Source of the DNA: Pseudodesulfovibrio aespoeensis Aspo-2
GTDB taxonomy: Bacteria > Desulfobacterota > Desulfovibrionia > Desulfovibrionales > Desulfovibrionaceae
Direction of reading: 5' to 3'
Assembly: GCF_000176915.2 (NCBI RefSeq)
Contig: NC_014844.1
Coordinates: forward strand, 2,170,001-2,234,000
Length of the DNA stretch: 64,000 nt
The notes beneath the pieces are model-generated. The model was not told where the DNA came from. It worked only from the letters and a program-made list of their open reading frames with translations, and ran no database searches. A program made the translations under genes and the position numbers. Shown piece after piece: positions 7,556 to 16,099 of this stretch; position 1 is the first letter of the stretch; each line of letters begins with the position of its first letter.

Positions 7556-9075
7556 TTGAGCAGCGAGGTGACATGTTTCATGATCGCATCCCGCGTCACC
7601 GGCATCTTGTTGCCCACGATGCCCACGGCAATGGCCCCGACCACGTTGCCCAGGAAGGCCACCAGCTCCGGCCTGACCTTGAGACAGGCAGCCAGTGCGG
7701 CCACGGAAAAGAAGGCGTCGCCCGAACCGATCTTGTCCACAACCTTGCTTGCAAAGGCGGGCACCAGCACCCCCAGGCCGTCCACCGTCTGGACATAGGA
7801 CCCTTTCTTGCCACGGGTCACGGCGACCATCGAAGCCCCCATCCGTGTGCGCACCATATCGGTCAGCGGGATGACGCCGGTCTGCTTGTCGCGGGTGTCC
7901 AGGCGCAATTCCGGCTCGGCAAGGCTGATAAAATCGCACCGCCCGTAGCTTGAGATGGTGTGAAACCCGCGATTGCCCGCGTTGGCCTGGGTGTTGACGG
8001 CCAGGAAGGGCACCTTGACAAGCTCCTCCCGGCACAGGGGACTGATGGCCCCGTGGCCGAAATCAGCCGCCACCACGAGATCGGTTTTCATGGCCCGCTC
8101 CATGAGCTTCGCGCGCAAGCGCTCGTCGGCCTGGCGGTCGAGCCCGGAGTCGTCCATGTGGTATATTTCGAAAAGCTTGGTCATGCTGTAGCCCTCGATA
8201 TACCGCCGCTTGCGGATGGTCGGGGCATTCTTCTGATACTCAAAAAAAGGGGTGACGTTGGCGTTGAGGCTCTCCCTGATCATGTCCTCCCTGGTGTCGG
8301 TCTCGCCAAGCACCGTAAACAAATGAACCTGTTTCACCAGATTGGAGAGATGGTTGGCCACGGCCAGGACGCCGCCCGCAAACATATCGCTGTCAAGGTG
8401 GGAGAAGGCCATGACCGGCTCCTTGGACGACGCCCCCAGCGGATTGCAATAATGATAGTCGTCCAGGATGGTGTCGCCGACCACCGTCACCTCAAGGCTC
8501 TTCATCCTGTCCAGGATTTCCTCGATATCGCCAATGGTGTAGCGCGATCTGAAGATTTCCAGGTACTCCTTCACCTCGTCGGGAAACGCAGACATGAAAC
8601 GGTTGATCAGGTTCGTTGAACTGAAGACGATCTCCTGGGTCAGCCGCAATTCGGCACCGATCTCCTCGCAGACCTCGGCCTCCAGTCGCAGCTTGCCCGT
8701 CGGATCGGAATCGATGCTCTTGAAATCCGATCCCTTGACATAGACATCCGGGCGGAGCTTCCTGAGCAGCTCCTCTGCCGTGGGCCACTGGTTGATGGCC
8801 ACGAAATCCACCACGTCCTGGGAGGCCACGGCCTCGGCGCGCAACACCTCGGTAAAGGCGGGCCGATGACTGCCCTTGTCCACGAAACGGTCCGGCGACA
8901 CGGTGACCACCAGAACGTCGCCCCACTGGGCAGCCTGACGAAAATAGCGGATATGGCCGATATGGAGCAGATCAAAGACGCCGTGACAATGGACGACTTT
9001 CCTGCCCTGTTTCCTGAACTCGGCAACAACCTCGATAAGCTCGTCGAGCGATTTGATTTTCTTGTCAATAATCAT
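7552..9075 (-). CDS. hldE: HldE-type bifunctional heptose nucleotidyltransferase/kinase, domains inverted
   Basis: A 507-residue fusion. Residues about 1-150 are a cytidylyltransferase-like nucleotidyltransferase with the HIGH motif at 38-41 and a VKGSDF segment; residues about 190-507 are a PfkB/ribokinase-type kinase ending with GSGDAF at 450-455, Asp453 being the expected base. E. coli HldE has the opposite order, kinase first. Expected reactions are phosphorylation of D-glycero-D-manno-heptose 7-phosphate and nucleotidylation of heptose 1-phosphate. The ATG has only a weak, distant GGAG. The stop overlaps the next gene. Sugar and nucleotide specificity (ADP or GDP) cannot be seen. Confidence 0.85.
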   Translation of the reverse strand: MIIDKKIKSLDELIEVVAEFRKQGRKVVHCHGVFDLLHIGHIRYFRQAAQWGDVLVVTVSPDRFVDKGSHRPAFTEVLRAEAVASQDVVDFVAINQWPTAEELLRKLRPDVYVKGSDFKSIDSDPTGKLRLEAEVCEEIGAELRLTQEIVFSSTNLINRFMSAFPDEVKEYLEIFRSRYTIGDIEEILDRMKSLEVTVVGDTILDDYHYCNPLGASSKEPVMAFSHLDSDMFAGGVLAVANHLSNLVKQVHLFTVLGETDTREDMIRESLNANVTPFFEYQKNAPTIRKRRYIEGYSMTKLFEIYHMDDSGLDRQADERLRAKLMERAMKTDLVVAADFGHGAISPLCREELVKVPFLAVNTQANAGNRGFHTISSYGRCDFISLAEPELRLDTRDKQTGVIPLTDMVRTRMGASMVAVTRGKKGSYVQTVDGLGVLVPAFASKVVDKIGSGDAFFSVAALAACLKVRPELVAFLGNVVGAIAVGIVGNKMPVTRDAIMKHVTSLLK

Positions 9076-9221
9076 ATGGATATACGCGGGACTCCATGTA
9101 ATGAAACGGCTGAATCAGGCAATTTCGACAAAAAATGAACACCCGGTTCCTATTATTTCCAAGCGGCAAATGCAATCGTCAATTGATGCGAATGAACATA
9201 TCGGCCATTACCGGGAAGAAA

Positions 9222-10292
9222 TCAGGCATCCTTGTCCCGATCTCCATACAAAAGTCGCGAAAACGCTCTGCTCCTGGCATCGAGGCCATCGAGCATGGAG
9301 CGGGCCTTGTCCAGCTGGCGGGCCAGGGCGGAAAGCCTCCCCACCGATGGCTCGTGTCCCGCGAAACTGCGACGGGCCTGATCCTTTGGCACAAACTCGT
9401 TGAGAAGAATGCAGCACCACTTGAGCCCGAACAGCGGAAACATGGCGCTTGCCCGTTCCCGCTTGTAGCCGGTTTCCTCAAGCACGGGCAGGACCAAGCC
9501 AAGAAAAGCCTCCTGGAGGTCTTCGGACAAGGCCATGGCCGGGTGCAAACAGAAATCGGCAAGGGTCTTGGATGGATCGTCCCAGCCGAAGTATTCGTAA
9601 TCAAAGAAGGAAAGACCGCCATCTGGCCGACGCAAGGCATTGTGCATACCGAAATCCGATGGACTGAGAATTTTCCATTCGTCTGGAATGGGCCGGTCCA
9701 TGCGCATGCCCGCCTGGGCGAGGAGGGCTTCGCACGCCGACACATGGCGCGCCAGCGCCGGGCGCACTCCCTGCCCCAGGAACCGGGCAAGCTCCTCGCA
9801 CAGGGGGCAGGCGGCCCCGGCGGCGTCCAGTCTGGTCAGTCGCGTTTCGATATTCTCCACCACTTCCACGGCAGAGAAATACGCCTCGGACGCCGGGGCG
9901 AACCCTGCCTGGCTGGCTGCCTGACCATGGGAAAGGCGAATGAGCCGGTTCAAAAAATCAGCGGCGTGGCCGATGTCCTTGAACGATATCCGATCAATCT
10001 TCTCCCCCACCACATACGTCAGCATGGTGGCCTGACGGTCGAGATCCAGCGCCAGGAGCAGGGGAGCCTCGCGGACCCCGGCCTGTTCAAGAAACCTGAG
10101 CGCCCTGGCCTCGGCCCCCTGGCGATCGCGCTTGTCGCGGGGATCGACGAAGTACCGCTTGAACACGAGAGGCTCGCGGCCCGGCGGTTCCAGCAAAAAG
10201 ACCTGGCTGTTGCGCCCCCCGCCCAACGGGCTGACGTTCGTGCCGCGGGGCATGCCGAAAAATTCCGTATCCACATAGCTGTTGCGTATCAT
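9222..10292 (-). CDS. APH/choline-kinase-like phosphotransferase
   Basis: A 356-residue protein of the aminoglycoside phosphotransferase fold. The N-lobe has a glycine-rich loop (PLGGGRNSQVF) and an invariant-type lysine (VFKRYF). The C-lobe shows a catalytic loop LSPSDFGMHNAL, in which the usual HxD reads SxSD but Asp and Asn are kept, and a metal-binding FFDYEYFGWDD. Such enzymes in surface-polysaccharide loci phosphorylate sugars or lipid-linked intermediates; resistance is unlikely in this context. The ATG overlaps the stop of the HAD gene (ATGA), so they are coupled. A 146-base gap separates it from the HldE-type gene. Confidence 0.8.
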   Translation of the reverse strand: MIRNSYVDTEFFGMPRGTNVSPLGGGRNSQVFLLEPPGREPLVFKRYFVDPRDKRDRQGAEARALRFLEQAGVREAPLLLALDLDRQATMLTYVVGEKIDRISFKDIGHAADFLNRLIRLSHGQAASQAGFAPASEAYFSAVEVVENIETRLTRLDAAGAACPLCEELARFLGQGVRPALARHVSACEALLAQAGMRMDRPIPDEWKILSPSDFGMHNALRRPDGGLSFFDYEYFGWDDPSKTLADFCLHPAMALSEDLQEAFLGLVLPVLEETGYKRERASAMFPLFGLKWCCILLNEFVPKDQARRSFAGHEPSVGRLSALARQLDKARSMLDGLDARSRAFSRLLYGDRDKDA

Positions 10293-10912
10293 TCGCGACC
10301 ACCCACAAACAAATATTCCGAAATGCTCGGCCAGGGGCCTGCCAGCGCGTAGTCATGGGTCGCGTCCAGGCACTCGCGGTACAGGATTCTGCGGACCGAG
10401 CCGTTCAGGTCCGGATGATCAAGGACCTCTCTCAGGTCATCCACGAAAACCGCACATCCAAGTCGATTGATGCGCGCGACCTTTTCCGCCCGCCTAGCCT
10501 CAAAGAACACGTCCGACCGGGCAAAGCCGAAGCCCCCGTCATGCACGGGAACAAAGAATCCCTGCTCCTCCATCCATCCCAGCGCGGCCTTCCGGAGATT
10601 CACCCCGCCCGGATCAATGGCGGCATGCTCGCTCTTGTGACTGACGATGCACAGATCAATCCCCCTGGATCGGCACAGGCGCAGGAATTCGGGCGCGCCC
10701 TCCATGAACACGCCCCGGCCAATGCCGGGCCCGTACACGGCGGCCTGCAACTTCTGCCACTCGAGGTCGTCGAACCGCTCCCACACATGGGCGCGCACAG
10801 CCTCCTTGTCTGCCGGTATGGATGGCGGGACAAGCCCACGCTCCACGGCCAGCTCCCGAAAGACCAGACCGTAGTGGATGAGCGTGTTGTCGAAATCAAT
10901 ACCTATAAGCAC
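10289..10912 (-). CDS. HAD-superfamily hydrolase
   Basis: A 207-residue HAD phosphatase: motif I is IDFDNT with nucleophile D6 and general acid D8, motif II is the serine in IVSHKS, and motif IV is VFVDDLREVL. It is first in the minus-strand heptose operon and could provide the phosphatase step between the two HldE reactions (a GmhB-like role), but motif I is DFDNT rather than the DxDGT of GmhB, so this is inference. The start is GTG with GGAA upstream; no in-frame ATG is closer. Confidence 0.78.
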   Translation of the reverse strand: MLIGIDFDNTLIHYGLVFRELAVERGLVPPSIPADKEAVRAHVWERFDDLEWQKLQAAVYGPGIGRGVFMEGAPEFLRLCRSRGIDLCIVSHKSEHAAIDPGGVNLRKAALGWMEEQGFFVPVHDGGFGFARSDVFFEARRAEKVARINRLGCAVFVDDLREVLDHPDLNGSVRRILYRECLDATHDYALAGPWPSISEYLFVGGRE

Positions 10913-11236
10913 AGTTTTTTCCGGGATGCCAGGAGTTGCCGGGATCGCGCACAGACATGCAAATCATAGACTACCTACAGATGAAACCGGGCCGAGGTCA
11001 ACCACTCGCTGCCACGGCAGACGCCCTTTGCCAACCGCCCGGCAACGCCCGCTTGACACGGTGCGGACATCGGCTATTAGTATGCCGATTGTTCTGGACG
11101 CACAGACACCACGCCGAAGAACGGCAAAAACGCGTTACCGGAATATTGATGCCGCCCCTGCTCGCCAGTGGCTTTACCATGGCTCGAACGCCCAGGACAG
11201 AGCGACAGCCAGCCATACCCACAATCAAGGTCACCT
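10913..11236. other. Divergent intergenic region
   Basis: This 324-base stretch separates the minus-strand heptose operon from the plus-strand glycosyltransferase operon. It holds a good plus-strand promoter (separate entry). On the minus strand a TATGAT -10-like hexamer (10963-10968) lies about 50 bases upstream of the HAD gene but has no convincing -35. I see no coding sequence or RNA gene in it. Confidence 0.5.
11053..11080 (+). promoter_or_regulatory. Sigma-70-type promoter for the glycosyltransferase operon
   Basis: A perfect TTGACA at 11053-11058 is followed after 16 bases by TATTAG at 11075-11080. It lies about 155 bases upstream of the GT2-GtrA gene on the same strand. Confidence 0.55.
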
Positions 11237-12355
11237 ATGAATACCGTCACTTTCCCCCGCCCGGTCCGGTTCACCGTTGTCGTCCCCTGCTACAACGAGG
11301 AGGAGACGCTGCGCGCGAGCATGGAGCGGCTGCTTGCCATCCAGGACGACAGGCTCACCCTTGAGGTGATCATTGTGGACGACTGCTCGCGCGATAACAG
11401 CCTGAAGATAGCCAGGGAACTGGCCGAGGAGCGGACCGAGGTCGTGGTCCTGGCCCACAAGGAAAACCAGGGCAAGGGCGGCGCGCTCCAGACCGGATTC
11501 GCCAGGGCCACGGGGGAGTTTGTCGGCGTCCACGACGCGGACCTGGAATACGACCCCATGGACCTGCGCCATTTGCTGGTGCCCCTGGTGGATGGCCGGG
11601 CCGACGCGGTCCTCGGCTCGCGCTACCTGAACGCCACCGGCACCCGGCGCGTCCTCTATTTCTACCACACCATGATCAACAAGGGGCTGACCTTTGTCTC
11701 CAACCTGTTCACCGATCTTGATCTGACGGACATGGAGACCTGCTACAAGGTCTACCGCCGCGAACTGATCCAGTCCTTCGACCTCCAGGAGAAGCGGTTC
11801 GGCATCGAGCCGGAGATGGTCTCGCGGCTGGCCCAGTCGGGCGCGCGGGTCTACGAGCGCGGCATCTCCTACGCGGGCCGCACCTATGAAGAGGGCAAGA
11901 AGATCGGCTGGCGCGACGGCGTGCGCGCCCTTTACTGCCTCTTCCACTACAACGCCCACTGCGCGCCGCTGCCCCTGCAACTGCTCATCTATTTCTTCAT
12001 CGGCGTGACCGCGGCCATCGTCAACACGGCCGTCTTCCTGGCCCTGCTCCCGGCCATGGCAACGGGCATGGCCGCGGCCCTGGCCTTTGTCATCGCTGCC
12101 GGAGCCAACTACTGGCTGTGCATCAAGGTTCTCTTCCGCCACGAGAGCCGCTGGAGCGCGCCGGGGGAGCTGGCCGTGTACGGCGCATCCGTGGCCGTGC
12201 TCTGCGCGCTCGACGTGGGCATCACCCTGGGCCTGATCGGCCTGGGACTCTCGCCGCTGGGGGCCAAGCTCATCGCCACCCTGATCGGATTCGTCCTGAA
12301 CTTCCTGGCGCGCAGGATGCTCGTGTTTCCGGAAAAATCCAGGCTCAATCTCTAG
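11237..12355 (+). CDS. Family 2 glycosyltransferase fused to GtrA-like membrane domain
   Basis: A 372-residue fusion. Residues about 1-240 are a GT2 domain of the dolichyl-phosphate mannosyltransferase/polyprenyl-phosphate sugar synthase type, with VVVPCYNEEETL at the N-terminus and the DxD-like HDADLEYDP. Residues about 255-370 form a GtrA-like domain with about four transmembrane helices, ending in NFLARRMLVF. It probably charges undecaprenyl phosphate with a sugar and anchors or flips the product. ATG 11237 has AAGGT six bases upstream. It leads a three-gene operon with a GT39-like protein that would use such a lipid-linked donor. Confidence 0.87.
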   Translation: MNTVTFPRPVRFTVVVPCYNEEETLRASMERLLAIQDDRLTLEVIIVDDCSRDNSLKIARELAEERTEVVVLAHKENQGKGGALQTGFARATGEFVGVHDADLEYDPMDLRHLLVPLVDGRADAVLGSRYLNATGTRRVLYFYHTMINKGLTFVSNLFTDLDLTDMETCYKVYRRELIQSFDLQEKRFGIEPEMVSRLAQSGARVYERGISYAGRTYEEGKKIGWRDGVRALYCLFHYNAHCAPLPLQLLIYFFIGVTAAIVNTAVFLALLPAMATGMAAALAFVIAAGANYWLCIKVLFRHESRWSAPGELAVYGASVAVLCALDVGITLGLIGLGLSPLGAKLIATLIGFVLNFLARRMLVFPEKSRLNL

Positions 12356-12373
12356 CCGTGGAATGAAGCGACA

Positions 12374-13867
12374 ATGACCCCAATCAACGCCTCCACCAAT
12401 GACCGCAACCGGACCATCCTCATCATCCTGGGCATCTTTCTGCTCAGCGTGGCCGTGCGCGTGCTCACCGCCGAATACATCGACATCGGCGGCGACAACT
12501 CGGAGAAATGGAGGCAGGCGCACCGGCTGGTCGAGGGGCTGGGCTACTCGGTCTGGTACCAGCAGACCGTGCGCTGGGCCATCATGCTCCCCCTGGCAGG
12601 CATCATCAAGGCGTTCGGCCTCAATCCGGTCCTGGCCTACATCCAGCCGATCCTCTTCTCGTCAGCCGCGGCAGTGTTCATCTTCCTCATCGGGCAACGG
12701 CTGCACAGCCGCAGCCTCGGCCTGACCGCCGCCCTGGCCACCATCATCTTCCCGCAGATGGCCCAGACCGGCAGCCAGCTCTGGCCCGGCGTCTTCGAGC
12801 TGGGCTTTCTGTCCCTGTGCGTCTGGCTGATCCTCGTCTGGCTCGACACCCGGTCGCGGACCACCCTTGTCCTGGCCGCCCTGGCCTTCTTCCTCGGCTG
12901 GGGGAGCCGGGTGACCATGATCTACGCCGCTCCGGGGCTGGCCCTGCTCATCTGGCTGCCCGGCAGGAACTACAAGGCCCTGTTCAGCTTCGGCGCCGTC
13001 GTGGCCGCCCTGTTCCTGGTGGAGTGGGCGGTCTTCTGGCAGATCACGGGCAACCCCATGGGCCGCATCGGCATCATTACCGGCACCCACATCCAGTCCG
13101 CCGGGCTGGACATCACGCTGACAGAATATCTCCTGAGCTTCCTCAAGCTGTCCAAGCTCAAGGGGCTGGTTGCGGTCTGGGTCGCCTGCCTTGGCGGCGC
13201 AGTCTATGTGGCGGCGCGGGGCGACAGCCGTTGGCGCGCCCTGGCCCTGCTCTATGTCATCTACACGTTCCTGCTGCTCTACATGATCTCCGGCGTTTCC
13301 CCGCTCAAGCTGGCCATGCCGGTAGGCACCCGCTTCTGGGGCGTTGTCGCTCCCTTTGGCCTGCTGCTCCTGCTGCGCGCGCTTTTCGACCTGAAAGAGG
13401 TCCGGCCACGGACGGCCATGGCACTCATGGGCCTCGTCTTCGCGGCCTTCCTCGGATTCACCGCCAAGAAGATCCCGCCCGTGAACTCCCTGGCCCAGAT
13501 CAGCCGCGACTACGGCCTGCTCGCGCCCATCCTGGCCGAACGCAAGCCCGTGCTCATGCGCTACGAGCACTGGCAGCCCGACTTCATCGAGGAGCACATC
13601 ATCGCGGCCATCACCGGCAAACGCGGCACCCGCGTCCCGCGCGAGGACCATGTGCTGGCGGCCATACACCGCAACCACGCGCGCATGATCGCCCTGTTCC
13701 TCCCGGACGTGTCGCAGTACGACGCCTATCTTGAGGCTGACACGCTCACGGCCACGGACTATACCACCTATCTCTTCACGCCTCCCGGCGCAGCCCCGGA
13801 CGAACCGCCCGCCGCGGAAATCATCTACGGACGCAAACTGCACAGGGCGATCGCCCTGCCCCGATAG
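12374..13867 (+). CDS. GT39/ArnT-like integral membrane glycosyltransferase
   Basis: A 497-residue polytopic membrane protein. The first helix (about residues 14-32) is followed by an acidic extracytoplasmic loop (IDIGGDNSEKW) as in the DxD-containing loop of GT-C enzymes such as ArnT and PMT. About ten more hydrophobic helices lead to a soluble C-terminal region. Such proteins transfer a sugar from a polyprenyl phosphate donor on the periplasmic side. The preceding GT2-GtrA gene would make that donor, so the two probably act together to decorate lipid A, LPS or a glycan. Acceptor unknown. Confidence 0.75.
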   Translation: MTPINASTNDRNRTILIILGIFLLSVAVRVLTAEYIDIGGDNSEKWRQAHRLVEGLGYSVWYQQTVRWAIMLPLAGIIKAFGLNPVLAYIQPILFSSAAAVFIFLIGQRLHSRSLGLTAALATIIFPQMAQTGSQLWPGVFELGFLSLCVWLILVWLDTRSRTTLVLAALAFFLGWGSRVTMIYAAPGLALLIWLPGRNYKALFSFGAVVAALFLVEWAVFWQITGNPMGRIGIITGTHIQSAGLDITLTEYLLSFLKLSKLKGLVAVWVACLGGAVYVAARGDSRWRALALLYVIYTFLLLYMISGVSPLKLAMPVGTRFWGVVAPFGLLLLLRALFDLKEVRPRTAMALMGLVFAAFLGFTAKKIPPVNSLAQISRDYGLLAPILAERKPVLMRYEHWQPDFIEEHIIAAITGKRGTRVPREDHVLAAIHRNHARMIALFLPDVSQYDAYLEADTLTATDYTTYLFTPPGAAPDEPPAAEIIYGRKLHRAIALPR

Positions 13868-13916
13868 GCACGACCCCAACACGGGGCAGCGCGTTGACGC
13901 TGCCCGGCATGACATA

Positions 13917-14957
13917 ATGAAAGACACCCTTGACCTGACCACTTACGAACCACGGCGCATACTCGTCTGCCAACTGCGGCAGATCGGCGACGTGGTGCTC
14001 GCCACGCCGTCCATCCGGATGCTGCGCCAGCGCTATCCCCAGGCGCAGATCCATGTGCTGACCGAGAAAAAATGCGCTTCGGTGCTGGAAAACAATCCGC
14101 ACATCGACCATGTCTGGGCCATTGACAAGATAGCATTGCGCAATCCTCTGAAGGCCCTGGCCTTTTATGCCCGTGTCGGGCGGTCCGGCTATGACCTCGT
14201 GGTGGATTTCCAGCAACTGCCCCGGTGCCGCTGGGTGCTCATGTTCTCGCGCGCGCCGGTCAAGCTGACCGTGGAGCCCTCCTGGTACAACCGGCCTTTC
14301 TACACCCACTGGAGCAAACCGGTCTACGGCTACGCGGCCCTGTGCAAGGCAGGAGTGCTCGGCCCGCTGGGCATCGCCTGGGACGGCATGCCGCCGGAAA
14401 TCTGGCTGACCGACAAGGAAAAGGACTGGGCCAAAGACTTCATCACCGCCGAGGGAATGGCCCCGGAGCGGTTCGTCACCGTGGACCCGAGCCACCGCCG
14501 AATCACCCGGCAGTGGCCCGCCCGGCACTTCGCAGGGCTCATCCGGCTGATGCGCGAGGCCCATCCGCAGCTCAAGTTTCTCGTTCTCTACGGCCCCGGC
14601 GAGCAGGAAGTGGCCCGCGAGGTGGCTGATCTGGCAGGAGAAGGCGTCATTGTCCCGGACCGCATGCTCTCCCTGCGCGAGATGGCGGCGGTGCAGGCCA
14701 GGGCCGCGCTGCACCTTGGCAACTGCTCCGCGCCCAGGCACTTTGCCGTGGCCGTGGGCACGCCCTCGCTGATCATCCACGGGGCCACCGGTTTCGGCTG
14801 GCGCTTCCCGTCCGAGCAGCACGTCAGCACCACCAACCGGCTCGACTGCTTCTCCTGCAACAAGAACCACTGTGAAACGAGACAATGCCTTGAGGAGTGC
14901 CATCCTGAGGAGTGCATCGCCGAAGCCCTCCGGCTCCTGACCTTCAAGATGGCCTGA
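13917..14957 (+). CDS. Family 9 glycosyltransferase (heptosyltransferase-like)
   Basis: A 346-residue GT9 enzyme of the WaaC/WaaF/RfaQ type. The N-terminal ILVCQLRQIGDVVLATP motif with aspartate at the end of the first strand is characteristic. The second half has the donor-binding region (VDPSHRRITRQWP) and a GNCSAPRHFA segment equivalent to the usual GxDSGxxH/A. The C-terminus has five cysteines (FSCNKNHC, CLEECHPEEC), common in this subgroup and perhaps binding metal. It would add heptose to LPS core or another glycan, matching the heptose operon on the other strand. The start ATG lacks a strong ribosome-binding site. Confidence 0.82.
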   Translation: MKDTLDLTTYEPRRILVCQLRQIGDVVLATPSIRMLRQRYPQAQIHVLTEKKCASVLENNPHIDHVWAIDKIALRNPLKALAFYARVGRSGYDLVVDFQQLPRCRWVLMFSRAPVKLTVEPSWYNRPFYTHWSKPVYGYAALCKAGVLGPLGIAWDGMPPEIWLTDKEKDWAKDFITAEGMAPERFVTVDPSHRRITRQWPARHFAGLIRLMREAHPQLKFLVLYGPGEQEVAREVADLAGEGVIVPDRMLSLREMAAVQARAALHLGNCSAPRHFAVAVGTPSLIIHGATGFGWRFPSEQHVSTTNRLDCFSCNKNHCETRQCLEECHPEECIAEALRLLTFKMA

Positions 14958-15002
14958 TCCGTCCCGCCTTATCCGTCCCGGCGGACCGGAGTCATCCCCG
15001 CC

Positions 15003-15031
15003 TTGCCTTCCGCGTGGTGCGGATATATATA
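15003..15031 (+). promoter_or_regulatory. Sigma-70-type promoter for the legionaminic acid operon
   Basis: TTGCCT (15003-15008), a 17-base spacer and TATATA (15026-15031) lie about 50 bases upstream of legB. Downstream genes are nearly all overlapping or a few bases apart, so this may drive all twelve. Confidence 0.5.
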
Positions 15032-15080
15032 CTGGCCCAGCATACGCGCTTGTTTCCCCACTGCAAAAAGCGAAAGAGCC

Positions 15081-16091
15081 ATGAATCTATCCAAGAAAAA
15101 AATCCTGGTCACCGGGGCCGACGGCTTCATCGGCTCGCATCTGGTGGAGCATCTTGTCCGCCAGGGACACTCGGTGCGGGCGTTCGTCCTCTACAATTCC
15201 TTCAACTCCTGGGGCTGGCTCGACGAGTCGGCCCGCGAGATCACGGACGCGATCGAGATATTCGCCGGAGACATCCGCGATCCCAACGGCGTGCGCGAAT
15301 CCATGAAGGGGTGCGACGTGGTCCTGCATCTGGCCGCGCTCATCGCCATCCCCTACTCCTACCACTCGCCCGACACCTATGTGGACACCAACGTCAAGGG
15401 CACCCTCAACGTGGTTCAGGCGGCCCGCGACCTGGGCGTGGAGCGCGTGGTCCACACCTCCACCAGCGAGGTCTACGGCACGGCCCGCTTCGTGCCCATC
15501 ACCGAGGACCATCCGCTCCAGGGCCAATCGCCCTACTCGGCCACCAAGATCGGCGCGGACCAGATCGCCATGAGCTTTCACAACGCCTTCGAGATCCCGG
15601 TCTCCATCATCCGCCCCTTCAACACCTATGGCCCCCGCCAGAGCGCGCGGGCGGTCATCCCCACGGTCATCACCCAGATCGCGAGCGGGACGCGCCAGAT
15701 CAAGCTGGGAGCCCTCACCCCGACCCGCGACTTCAACTACGTCATGGACACGGTGCGCGGCTTCGAGGCCGTGGCCGCGTCCGACGCCTGCGTGGGCGAG
15801 GTGGTCAACGTGGGCAGCGGCTTCGAGGTTTCCATAGGCGACACGGCCCGGGCCATTGCCGAGGTCATGGGCGCGGACATCGAGATCGTCTGCGACCAGC
15901 AGCGGCTGCGCCCGGAAAAGAGCGAGGTCGAACGCCTTTTCGCTGGCAATGCCAAAGTCCTTGAGCTGTGCGGCTGGGCACCGGAATTCGGCGGACTCGA
16001 CGGCTTCAAGCGCGGCCTTAAGCTGACCGCCCAGTGGTTCGCCGAGCCAGGGAATCTGCGCCGCTACAAGTCGGACACCTACAACATCTAG
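15081..16091 (+). CDS. legB: LegB-like nucleotide-sugar 4,6-dehydratase
   Basis: A 336-residue extended SDR. NAD-binding TGADGFIG is at residues 11-18, the TSTSE strand at 126-130 and catalytic Y152/K156 in YSATK. The segment VLYNSFNSWGWLD is characteristic of LegB, the dehydratase of the legionaminic acid pathway, which in Campylobacter jejuni (Cj1319) acts on GDP-GlcNAc. It would make the 4-keto-6-deoxy intermediate used by LegC, encoded nine bases downstream. ATG 15081 follows GAGCC; upstream in-frame sequence carries no SDR motif. Confidence 0.9.
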   Translation: MNLSKKKILVTGADGFIGSHLVEHLVRQGHSVRAFVLYNSFNSWGWLDESAREITDAIEIFAGDIRDPNGVRESMKGCDVVLHLAALIAIPYSYHSPDTYVDTNVKGTLNVVQAARDLGVERVVHTSTSEVYGTARFVPITEDHPLQGQSPYSATKIGADQIAMSFHNAFEIPVSIIRPFNTYGPRQSARAVIPTVITQIASGTRQIKLGALTPTRDFNYVMDTVRGFEAVAASDACVGEVVNVGSGFEVSIGDTARAIAEVMGADIEIVCDQQRLRPEKSEVERLFAGNAKVLELCGWAPEFGGLDGFKRGLKLTAQWFAEPGNLRRYKSDTYNI

Positions 16092-16099
16092 GATTCGCC

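Noticed and set aside
9222-10292. Aminoglycoside resistance gene
   Set aside because: The fold fits but the catalytic HxD is altered and the gene is coupled to sugar enzymes; sugar or lipid kinase is more likely.
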